Shown here: positions 1 to 5,201 of the stretch, piece after piece | Position numbering within the stretch: position 1 is the stretch's first letter | Layout of the letters: each line of letters begins with the position of its first letter | Assembly (NCBI GenBank): GCA_900313855.1 | Contig: OMSZ01000344.1 | Location: 1 to 5,201 of the forward strand | DNA from: an uncultured Eubacteriales bacterium | GTDB lineage: Bacteria; Bacillota; Clostridia; Lachnospirales; Lachnospiraceae | Reading direction: 5' to 3' | Length of the DNA: 5,201 nucleotides | Notes under the pieces: generated by a model | Told to the model about the DNA's origin: nothing | The model's database searches: none | Seen by the model: only the letters and a program-made list of their open reading frames with translations | Made by a program: the position numbers and the translations under genes

Positions 1-190
1 ACTTAAAGCTCATATTGAATTCATTGACGCCCGTTATATTCCTTACTATCTGGTCGTATTCCCTGTAATAACCGAAAAGCTGTATCACGGCAAAAACGAA
101 CAGGATAATAAACGGGATAACGCATATCCATATATACGTCATCAGCCTTGAACGTATCTTACTTTTTTTCTTCAAACGAATTCTTCTCAT
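1..190 (-). CDS. Sensor histidine kinase, N-terminal fragment (YesM-like; 3' end beyond left edge)
   Basis: Reading leftwards from an ATG at 190 gives 63 open codons with no stop before the edge. The protein begins with a strongly basic tail (MRRIRLKKKSKIRSR), followed by one hydrophobic membrane helix at about residues 17-40 (YIWICVIPFIILFVFAVIQL) and then a polar stretch that should be extracellular. This is the usual start of a membrane sensor kinase with an outside sensing domain; the HAMP, histidine and ATPase parts would lie beyond the window. The identity is therefore inferred from this topology plus its position 25 nt after a YesN-type response regulator, the usual partner of YesM kinases. 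A GGAG Shine-Dalgarno at about 200-203 sits 9 nt before the ATG at 190. An in-frame ATG at 205 would add five residues but has no ribosome site, so 190 is preferred. It is probably co-transcribed with the regulator. It could also be another single-pass-start membrane protein. Confidence 0.72.
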   Translation of the reverse strand, partial: MRRIRLKKKSKIRSRLMTYIWICVIPFIILFVFAVIQLFGYYREYDQIVRNITGVNEFNMSFK

Positions 191-215
191 GATCCGTATC
201 TCCATTTTATGTCCG

Positions 216-1862
216 TTAGGATTCCTTCTTCATTTTCCTGTATTCCTTAGGCGACATACCCTGAATCTTCTTAAATATGTAACTGAAATAATGCGGATCC
301 TTATAGCCGACCTCAAAGCCGACCTCCGAGGTCTTCATAGAGGTACAGATAAGAAGCTCCTTTGCCTTATCCATTCTTACGGTTGTTAAGTATTCAATAA
401 ATGTTTCTCCAGTCTCTTTTCTGAATATCGTACTGAAATGATTAGAGCTTACATTGACATTTGATGCTACTGACTGAAGCGACATATCTTCATTCTGATA
501 ATTCTCCTGAATATAATTTCTCGCCTTCTCAATTATCTCGGTATACTTCTTGCCGGTCATCTGGTTTCTGTACTCTATAACCCGTGCAAACAGACTCTTC
601 ATGTAATTCCCGGCACGCTCCACGCTGTCCGTGTAATTCATTGTGTCATTAAGCTCTCCAAGATAATCCGAAATATCCGACCGCTCAACCCCTATGCTCT
701 CAAGAAACGAAACCGCGCTAAGCAGTGAGCCTAACAATACATACTGCCTTAACATGAAGGACTCGATAGCTTCCTCTCCCATGCTTTCAAAATAATCCTC
801 GACAAAATCATCAACCTCAGGAAGAGAACCGTTACGAAGAAAATTAAGCGTTGACCTTTGTGATATCTTGCTTATGTCAAGATTATTGATATTGATATTA
901 TCCTTCTGCTGTGTCTTTGAAACATTTTCCTCAGACTTATCGAAGTATGAGAATACAAAGCTTCCCTCCTTCATATATCTCTCCGAAAATCTCCTGCTTG
1001 CGTCGTCATACGAAAGATTAACGTCTCTTATTCTGTCAACAGGTTTTCCAATCGAAAGATACAACAACATATCAGGATATTCATTGACAAGCTGTCTAAG
1101 CTCATCAACTCCCGCATCAATATTTTCCTGAAGCTCTTCGCAGGTATCAGCCTTTTCAAGAAAACACATCACATCTCCCGCCTGCTCATAGAGAAAAACA
1201 TGCTCTTTCTTTGCGTCTAATTCCTTGACCTTCGCATATATTTCCTCCTTCTTGTAAGAATACTCATTAAGCTCGCTCTGCGCCTGCTCCTTTGGTATTA
1301 TCTGCATCAGAACGATATCATACCATTCGGCAGCTATATCTATTCCAAGCTCTTTACCCTTTGTAAGAGATTCCTGAACTGTGATCCTTCCATCGATCAT
1401 ATCATGCAGGAATTTCTGCTGCTCGAGTATTCTTACCTCTTCGCGCTCCTCCATATATTTTGCAAGGGATTCCTCCTCCTGCTTCTCCTCTAAGATCCTT
1501 TCGGCGATCTTCTTAAGCTCTCCCATCAGAGAATCCTCTGATACCGGCTTTAATATGTATTCCTCAACACCGATACTGATAGCCTCCTTAGCATATTCAA
1601 AATCATCAAAGCCGCTGAGTATAACTATCTTAATATTGGGAAGCTCCTTCTTGACAAGCTTAGAAAGCTCTAAACCGTCCATGAACGGCATCTTGATATC
1701 CGTGATCAGAATATCCGGCTCCGTCTTAAGAATCTTAGGATAAGCCATCTCACCGTCTCCGGCCTCTCCGACTAATTCAAAGCCATCCCTTTCCCAGTTA
1801 ATAGTCTTCTTAATACCTTCTCTTATTGCGAATTCATCTTCTACCAAAAATACTTTAATCAT
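216..1862 (-). CDS. Response regulator, REC domain plus AraC-type DNA-binding domain (YesN family)
   Basis: This 548-residue cytoplasmic protein is a phosphorylation-controlled transcription factor. The receiver domain covers residues 1-120: acidic pocket E8/D9, phosphoacceptor D55 in TDIKMP, switch serine S83 in ILSG and conserved K105 in ILKP. All key residues are present, so it should be phosphorylatable. Residues about 115-155 are rich in Glu and Lys and look like a helical or coiled-coil linker. The poorly conserved middle (about 155-435) carries a SYDDASRRF segment near 284-292 that is typical of long YesN regulators. The C-terminus (about 442-545) is a double helix-turn-helix AraC domain ending in the family signature GYKDPHYFSYIFKK (519-532) and GMSPKEYR. 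The length is normal for the long YesN class. The ATG at 1862 gives the expected MIKVFLVEDE start; AGAAGGA lies 10 nt upstream and a GGGGG run 4 nt upstream. The histidine kinase follows 25 nt downstream, so the two form one unit. Targets are unknown; sugar transport or the neighbouring pentose genes are reasonable guesses. Confidence 0.95.
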   Translation of the reverse strand: MIKVFLVEDEFAIREGIKKTINWERDGFELVGEAGDGEMAYPKILKTEPDILITDIKMPFMDGLELSKLVKKELPNIKIVILSGFDDFEYAKEAISIGVEEYILKPVSEDSLMGELKKIAERILEEKQEEESLAKYMEEREEVRILEQQKFLHDMIDGRITVQESLTKGKELGIDIAAEWYDIVLMQIIPKEQAQSELNEYSYKKEEIYAKVKELDAKKEHVFLYEQAGDVMCFLEKADTCEELQENIDAGVDELRQLVNEYPDMLLYLSIGKPVDRIRDVNLSYDDASRRFSERYMKEGSFVFSYFDKSEENVSKTQQKDNININNLDISKISQRSTLNFLRNGSLPEVDDFVEDYFESMGEEAIESFMLRQYVLLGSLLSAVSFLESIGVERSDISDYLGELNDTMNYTDSVERAGNYMKSLFARVIEYRNQMTGKKYTEIIEKARNYIQENYQNEDMSLQSVASNVNVSSNHFSTIFRKETGETFIEYLTTVRMDKAKELLICTSMKTSEVGFEVGYKDPHYFSYIFKKIQGMSPKEYRKMKKES

Positions 1863-1886
1863 TTATCCCCCATCCTTCTAAAACCT

Positions 1887-1900
1887 GATTACCTGTAATC
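1887..1900. promoter_or_regulatory. Perfect inverted repeat in the regulator leader (possible operator)
   Basis: GATTAC-CT-GTAATC is a perfect 6-bp inverted repeat with a 2-bp centre. It lies between the predicted -10 box and the ribosome site of the response regulator gene, at roughly the transcription start or just after it. Overlapping it, ACCTG occurs twice as a direct repeat 8 bp apart (1883-1887 and 1891-1895). The two-base centre makes an RNA hairpin unlikely and favours a protein-binding site. What binds is unknown; autoregulation by the response regulator is one option, although AraC proteins more often use direct repeats. Confidence 0.4.
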
Positions 1901-1907
1901 TGCTTTT

Positions 1908-1921
1908 ATTATAATATACCA
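1908..1921 (-). promoter_or_regulatory. Probable sigma-A promoter of the regulator-kinase unit
   Basis: On the minus strand this stretch reads TGGTATATTATAAT. It offers a consensus TATAAT at 1908-1913 and, overlapping it, an extended -10 form (TGG then TATATT). No good -35 hexamer is visible at the right spacing; the nearest candidates are AT-rich and weak. The DNA upstream (1922-1975) is very AT-rich with A-runs on the coding strand, as in UP-like elements. Transcription would begin near 1901, giving a leader of about 40 nt before the ATG at 1862. ATTATAAT is partly symmetrical, so a -10 match also exists on the plus strand (1910-1915). Confidence 0.5.
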
Positions 1922-1995
1922 GTCATGATTTAAATTAAACTATTTTATTATTTTTTTGGGATTTTTTATTCACAGTGTTACTATATATCACGCGC

Positions 1996-2027
1996 AAAGG
2001 GACAGTGACTTAAAATCACTGCCCCTT
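1996..2027 (-). terminator. Probable terminator of the transaldolase-kinase-araD unit
   Basis: Arms at 1997-2008 and 2016-2027 form a 12-bp stem with a 7-nt loop. On the minus-strand RNA all 12 positions pair, one of them as a G-U wobble; on the plus strand the same position is an A-C mismatch, which points to use on the minus strand. It lies about 105 nt after the araD stop and before the regulator promoter, where an operon terminator is expected. The weakness is the tail: only about three Us follow before GCGCG, so termination may be partial and some readthrough into the regulator gene is possible. Confidence 0.55.
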
Positions 2028-2045
2028 CATATATGGAGGTTTTTT
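2024..2045 (+). terminator. Terminator-like hairpin on the plus strand
   Basis: CCTTC (2024-2028) pairs with GGAGG (2035-2039), extendable into the ATATAT loop, and is followed at once by six Ts (2040-2045). On the plus-strand RNA all five positions pair (one U-G wobble), whereas on the minus strand one becomes an A-C mismatch, so the element fits plus-strand transcription. No plus-strand gene is visible upstream. It shares bases 2024-2027 with the neighbouring larger stem, so the two hairpins cannot form fully at once on one RNA. The stem is short and the call is tentative. Confidence 0.35.
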
Positions 2046-2080
2046 GTGTTAATTTTAATATGTTAAGAGTCTGGGTTCTT

Positions 2081-2117
2081 ATCCCCACCACTCACGCTGC
2101 AGCTTAGAAGCGGGGAT
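2081..2117 (-). other. GC-rich stem-loop in the araD 3' untranslated region
   Basis: On the minus-strand RNA, AUCCCCGCU (2109-2117) pairs with GGUGGGGAU (2081-2089) to give a 9-bp stem with two G-U wobbles. The 19-nt loop contains the palindrome GCTGCAGC (2096-2103). It begins 14 nt after the araD stop codon. No U-run follows, so it is not a classical terminator; it could protect the 3' end of the sugar operon mRNA. Function is inferred only from position. Confidence 0.35.
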
Positions 2118-2131
2118 TACTTCGACGGAGT

Positions 2132-2827
2132 TTAATTCTGTCCGTAATAAGCATTCTCTCCGTGTTTTCTGAAGAAATGCTTATCCCTTATACAGTCCGG
2201 CGCAGTCTTGACGCCGGGATTGATAAGCTCGGTCTTTAACGCCATCTTGGCAACCTCTTCAAGAACCACAGCATTATGAACGGCCTCCGCCGCATCCTTG
2301 CCCCATGTAAATGGTCCATGATTCGTACAAAGAACTCCCGGTGTGTACATCGGATTAAGTCCTCTGCTGTCAAAGGTCTCAATAATAACAAGTCCGGTAT
2401 TGGTCTCGTACGCCTCCTCAATCTCCTCCGGAGTAAGACTTCTTGCACACGGTATCTCGCCAAAGAAATAATCCGCATGAGTTGTTCCGTAAAGCGGTAT
2501 ACTTCTTCCCGCCTGTGCCCACGAAGTTGCTTCAGGAGAATGGGTATGTACAACACCGCCTATCTCCTTATATCTCTTATAAAGCTCAAGATGTGTTGGT
2601 GTGTCAGAGGAGGGTTTGTATCTTCCCTCAACTTTGTTGCCATCAAGATCCATTACCACCATATCATCCGGCGACATGGTCTCGTAATCAACTCCGCTTG
2701 GTTTGATAACAAAATACCCTGTCTCCCTGTCTATCTCGCTTACATTTCCCCAGGTATAGGTCACGAGATTTCTTTTCGGCAGCTCCATATTAGCCTCATA
2801 AACTCTTTTCTTTAATTCTTCAAGCAT
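2132..2827 (-). CDS. araD: L-ribulose-5-phosphate 4-epimerase (class II aldolase family)
   Basis: This cytoplasmic, metal-dependent enzyme interconverts L-ribulose 5-phosphate and D-xylulose 5-phosphate, the last dedicated step of L-arabinose breakdown. The 231-residue protein matches the family length and closely resembles E. coli AraD from end to end: [10 protein letters not shown] (21-30), IKPSGVDY (41-48), PSSDTPTH (72-79), GGVVHTHS (90-97), GTTHADYF (114-121) and the C-terminal [11 protein letters not shown] (220-230). The zinc ligands H94, H96 and H170 are present, as are D75 and catalytic D119, with a tyrosine at 227/228; numbering is one lower than in E. coli because of a one-residue deletion near 60. 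GAAAGGA lies 6 nt before the ATG at 2827, which fixes the start. The pentulose kinase that supplies the substrate lies 97 nt upstream on the same strand. UlaF and SgbE-type epimerases belong to the same family, but the kinase neighbour and the AraD-like sequence favour arabinose. Confidence 0.95.
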   Translation of the reverse strand: MLEELKKRVYEANMELPKRNLVTYTWGNVSEIDRETGYFVIKPSGVDYETMSPDDMVVMDLDGNKVEGRYKPSSDTPTHLELYKRYKEIGGVVHTHSPEATSWAQAGRSIPLYGTTHADYFFGEIPCARSLTPEEIEEAYETNTGLVIIETFDSRGLNPMYTPGVLCTNHGPFTWGKDAAEAVHNAVVLEEVAKMALKTELINPGVKTAPDCIRDKHFFRKHGENAYYGQN

Positions 2828-2924
2828 TTTTTATCCTTTCTTAAGCCCTGCTTTTTATACTTGGTCTGTCTTTAATTCTAATGATCATCGACCATCCATG
2901 AATCAAATGATCCGTCTTTCCTTC

Positions 2925-4517
2925 TTATTCCTTCAAGCCTTCAATAGCCGCCTTTTCAACAGGAAGGATAGCCTTAAATGTAGTCATGAATTTATTAAAG
3001 CCTTCAATCTCTTCATCCGTTGCGGTTATCGTCTCTCCGGCCTGTCCTGCAAATATAACGTTATTAAGATAATCCGACAATGAAGTTTTTTCTTCAAGAC
3101 TTGAGAAGAGCGCAAGTACCGCAATACCCCATGCACCGCCTTCACCGGCAGTTTCCATTACGGTAACCGGACCGCCTGTTGCCGCAGACATAATTCTCTG
3201 TCCGGCCTCTTTTGTCTTGAAAAATCCACCGTGGCCGTAAAGCTTGTCAACCTTAACATCCTCTTCGTTAAACAGAATATCAAGACCGTATTTTAATGTG
3301 CTGACAGCTGAAAACAGATTCCATCTCATGAAATTGGCAAACGAAAAATCAGCATTTACATTTCTGATAAATACAGGTCTACCCTCATCAAATCCCGTTA
3401 CCGGCTCACCGGAGAAGTAGTTAAAGCCCGCAAGGCCGCCGCAGTCTGGAGCTCCCGATAAAGCTGCGGTAAACATTGTAGTATAAAGCTTATTCATATC
3501 TACTTCAAAGCCCATAGCCTCTGAATATTCTTTAAAAAGGTTAGCCCATGCATTGATATCGGAGGTACAGTTATTGCAATGAACCATGGCAACATCTTCA
3601 CCCGAAGGTGTAGTTACCACATCTATCTCCTCATGTACGCCCTTTAATGCCTTCTCCATAACAACCATTGCAAATATCGAAGTACCTGCAGAAACATTAC
3701 CTGTTCTTACCGCAACACTGTTGGTTGCAACCATACCTGTACCGGCATCTCCCTCAGGAGGACATAACGGGATTCCGGCCTGCAGTGTTCCACTGATATC
3801 AAGCTTTTTCGCTCCTTCTGCCGTCAATGTTCCGGCAGCCTCTCCTGCAACTAATACCTTCGGAAGTATATCGCCTAATTTCCAGTCAAAGCCATAACTA
3901 CTGATCAATTTATCAAACTTCTCAATATATTCGCTGTTGTAATCCTTCTTACTGCTGTCTATCGGGAACATTCCCGAAGCATCACCGATTCCAAGCACCT
4001 TCTCTCCCGTAAGCGCCCAGTGAATGTATCCGGCAAGAGTTGTGAAGAAGGTTACATCCTTAACATGCTCCTCTTTATTAAGGATCGCCTGATAAAGATG
4101 TGATATGCTCCATCTCTGGGGAATATTGAAACCGAATTCTTTGGTAAGCGCAGAAGCCGCTTCTTCGGTTATCGTATTTCTCCATGTACGGAACGGAACA
4201 AGGAGATTATCATTTTTGTCAAATGCCATATAGCCGTGCATCATGGCAGAAAAACCGATAGATTTAACTGTTCTTATAACAGTATTATATTGAAGATTAA
4301 CATCTGCCAGAAGATCTGAGTAGGCATCTGCAAGACCGTTCCAGATCATATCAAGACTATATGTCCAGATTCCGTTTTCATACTGATTCTCCCATGCATG
4401 ACTTCCTGATGCGATCGGCTTGCCGTCCTCATCAACAAGCACTGCCTTAATTCTTGTCGAACCGAATTCTATTCCAAGCGCGGTTCTTCCCTCATCAATC
4501 AATTCTGTAATATCCAA
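2925..4517 (-). CDS. FGGY-family pentulose kinase (probable L-ribulokinase, AraK-like; xylulokinase possible)
   Basis: This 530-residue cytoplasmic kinase transfers phosphate from ATP to a ketopentose. The N-terminal FGGY domain starts with the phosphate-binding strand [19 protein letters not shown] (14-32) and has the substrate-loop segment MMHGYMAFD (92-100). The second domain has PEGDAGTGM (254-262), in which D257 matches the FGGY catalytic aspartate, then TGNVSAGTS (272-280) and the ADP-binding GHGGFF (428-433), with [13 protein letters not shown] near 458-470. All core motifs are present. General annotation would call it xylulokinase, but it precedes araD and no other ribulokinase is visible. 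Clostridia are known to use AraK, a ribulokinase not orthologous to AraB, so L-ribulokinase is inferred. The start is TTG at 4517, supported by AAAGGAGG 8 nt upstream; no in-frame ATG occurs before residue 58, inside the fold. It lies 96 nt after the transaldolase gene and 97 nt before araD. Confidence 0.85.
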   Translation of the reverse strand: MDITELIDEGRTALGIEFGSTRIKAVLVDEDGKPIASGSHAWENQYENGIWTYSLDMIWNGLADAYSDLLADVNLQYNTVIRTVKSIGFSAMMHGYMAFDKNDNLLVPFRTWRNTITEEAASALTKEFGFNIPQRWSISHLYQAILNKEEHVKDVTFFTTLAGYIHWALTGEKVLGIGDASGMFPIDSSKKDYNSEYIEKFDKLISSYGFDWKLGDILPKVLVAGEAAGTLTAEGAKKLDISGTLQAGIPLCPPEGDAGTGMVATNSVAVRTGNVSAGTSIFAMVVMEKALKGVHEEIDVVTTPSGEDVAMVHCNNCTSDINAWANLFKEYSEAMGFEVDMNKLYTTMFTAALSGAPDCGGLAGFNYFSGEPVTGFDEGRPVFIRNVNADFSFANFMRWNLFSAVSTLKYGLDILFNEEDVKVDKLYGHGGFFKTKEAGQRIMSAATGGPVTVMETAGEGGAWGIAVLALFSSLEEKTSLSDYLNNVIFAGQAGETITATDEEIEGFNKFMTTFKAILPVEKAAIEGLKE

Positions 4518-4525
4518 ATATCTCT

Positions 4526-4533
4526 CCTCCTTT
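4526..4533 (-). promoter_or_regulatory. Strong Shine-Dalgarno site that fixes the TTG start of the kinase
   Basis: AAAGGAGG on the minus strand is a near-perfect match to the 16S rRNA anti-Shine-Dalgarno and stands 8 nt before TTG at 4517. The nearby ATGs at 4537 and 4540 are out of frame or run into a stop at once, so they are not alternative starts. A strong site paired with a weak start codon suggests translation is tuned at initiation. Confidence 0.85.
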
Positions 4534-4613
4534 ACATCATATACCCTTTAACTTATCTGTTCCCCCGCCTGCTTTTTGATAAAAGGTCCGGGTATCTTAA
4601 GTCTAAGCTTTCT

Positions 4614-5201
4614 CTATTCTCCGAATACAGCCTTATAATCCTGCTGGAACTTAACAATACCCTGATCTGTAAGCGGATGCTTTGTCATCTGCTCGATAAC
4701 ACCGTAAGGTACTGTCGCGATGTCTGCTCCTGCAAGCGCACACTCTGTTACATGAACCGTATTACGGATGCTTGCGGCAATTATCTGTGTATCGATATCA
4801 TAATTACTGAAAATATCAACAATATGCTCAATAAGCTCTATTCCCGGCGAGCTGATATCATCAAGTCTTCCAAGGAACGGAGAAACATAGGTTGCTCCCG
4901 CTCTTGCTGCAAGAAGCGCCTGGTTAGCTGAGAAAATGAGAGTCACATTAGTCTTGATACCCTCAGCAGAAAGCACCTTAACTGCCTTAAGACCTTCAAC
5001 CGTCATAGGAATCTTAACAACCATATTAGGATGTATCGCTGCTATTTCTCTTCCTTCCTTGATCATGCCCTCTGCATCAACCGTAGTAGCCTTAACCTCA
5101 CCACTTATCGGTCCGTCTACGATTGAGGTGATCTCCTTGATGACCTCGTTGAAATCTCTTCCCTCTTTGGCAATTAACGACGGGTTTGTGGTTACTCCAC
5201 A
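4614..5201 (-). CDS. Transaldolase, small FSA/TalC-like type (5' end beyond right edge)
   Basis: The enzyme moves a dihydroxyacetone unit between sugar phosphates in the non-oxidative pentose phosphate pathway, so it can process xylulose 5-phosphate made by the neighbouring arabinose genes. The visible 195 codons are open from base 5201 to the TAG at 4614-4616. They contain VTTNPSL (partial residues 3-9), the Schiff-base lysine in VVKIPMT (lysine at about partial residue 63, near position 85 of the full protein), [31 protein letters not shown] and the C-terminal [13 protein letters not shown]. These closely match Bacillus-type small transaldolases of about 215 residues, so about 20 N-terminal residues are missing. 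The ATG at 5066 is internal: conserved sequence continues 45 codons before it. The sequence fits transaldolase better than fructose-6-phosphate aldolase, but the two activities are hard to separate by eye. It is the first visible gene of the sugar unit, 96 nt before the kinase. Confidence 0.93.
   Translation of the reverse strand, partial: CGVTTNPSLIAKEGRDFNEVIKEITSIVDGPISGEVKATTVDAEGMIKEGREIAAIHPNMVVKIPMTVEGLKAVKVLSAEGIKTNVTLIFSANQALLAARAGATYVSPFLGRLDDISSPGIELIEHIVDIFSNYDIDTQIIAASIRNTVHVTECALAGADIATVPYGVIEQMTKHPLTDQGIVKFQQDYKAVFGE

Noticed and set aside
190..205. ATG at 205 as the start of the histidine kinase
   Set aside because: It is in frame but has no ribosome site before it; the GGAG that serves ATG 190 overlaps it.
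189..389. Plus-strand open frame of 66 codons spanning the regulator 3' end
   Set aside because: It is antisense to the conserved AraC domain; the minus strand explains this DNA fully.
868..1743. Plus-strand open frames of 87 and 120 codons (868-1131, 1381-1743)
   Set aside because: They lie wholly inside the well-supported response regulator on the other strand, are rich in Ser/Leu/Ile as expected from the reverse of charged helical sequence, and show no recognisable domain.
2236..2815. Open frames opposite or overlapping araD, including one of 179 codons on the plus strand and an Arg-rich one of 106 codons on the minus strand
   Set aside because: AraD is recognisable from end to end in its own frame with all active-site residues; the others have odd composition and no family likeness.
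3586..3897. Plus-strand open frame of 103 codons inside the kinase gene
   Set aside because: It is the reverse of the conserved ATP-binding core of the FGGY kinase and has low-complexity Ser/Ala/Pro composition.
4518..4613. Terminator between the transaldolase and the kinase
   Set aside because: Only short self-complementary bits (such as CTTAAG and CCCGGACC-like stretches) are present; no stem with a U-run was found.
4614..5066. A complete 150-codon gene starting at ATG 5066
   Set aside because: The frame continues upstream without a stop to the window edge with conserved transaldolase sequence (VTTNPSL), so 5066 is an internal methionine.
1..5201. CRISPR array, tRNA, rRNA, insertion sequence or frameshifted gene
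   Set aside because: No regularly spaced repeats, cloverleaf-like sequence, transposase motif or terminal repeats were seen, and all genes are intact in frame apart from truncation at the window edges.

Overview
The window carries five genes, all on the minus strand, so the reading order runs from the right edge to the left. They look like two transcription units. The first (right) is a pentose catabolic block: a transaldolase (5' end beyond the right edge), an FGGY pentulose kinase and an L-ribulose-5-phosphate 4-epimerase (AraD). The second (left) is a YesN-type response regulator with an AraC DNA-binding domain, followed 25 nt later by the first 63 codons of its probable partner, a membrane sensor histidine kinase that runs off the left edge.

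The organism is most likely a member of the Clostridia, probably Lachnospiraceae (Butyrivibrio/Roseburia/Eubacterium-like). This is inferred from the purine-rich Shine-Dalgarno sites, the moderate GC content with AT-rich intergenic DNA, the YesN/YesM-type two-component pair beside sugar genes, and the Firmicute-like transaldolase. No rRNA or other marker is present to confirm it.

Layout, left to right: 1-190 histidine kinase N-terminus (partial); 216-1862 response regulator; 1863-2131 intergenic region with a regulator promoter, a 14-bp perfect inverted repeat in its leader, two overlapping hairpins (a probable minus-strand terminator for the sugar operon and a plus-strand terminator-like hairpin with six Ts), and a GC-rich stem-loop just after araD; 2132-2827 araD; 2828-2924 gap with an araD ribosome binding site; 2925-4517 kinase with a TTG start; 4518-4613 gap; 4614-5201 transaldolase (partial).

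Working model: L-ribulose from L-arabinose isomerisation (no araA is visible here) is phosphorylated by the kinase, epimerised by AraD to D-xylulose 5-phosphate, and fed into the non-oxidative pentose phosphate pathway, where the transaldolase acts. The adjacent two-component system probably senses an extracellular sugar or oligosaccharide signal, but nothing visible proves that it controls the sugar genes. I see no mobile element, CRISPR array, tRNA or rRNA, and no clearly undescribed system. The least explained sequence is the 1863-2131 intergenic region.
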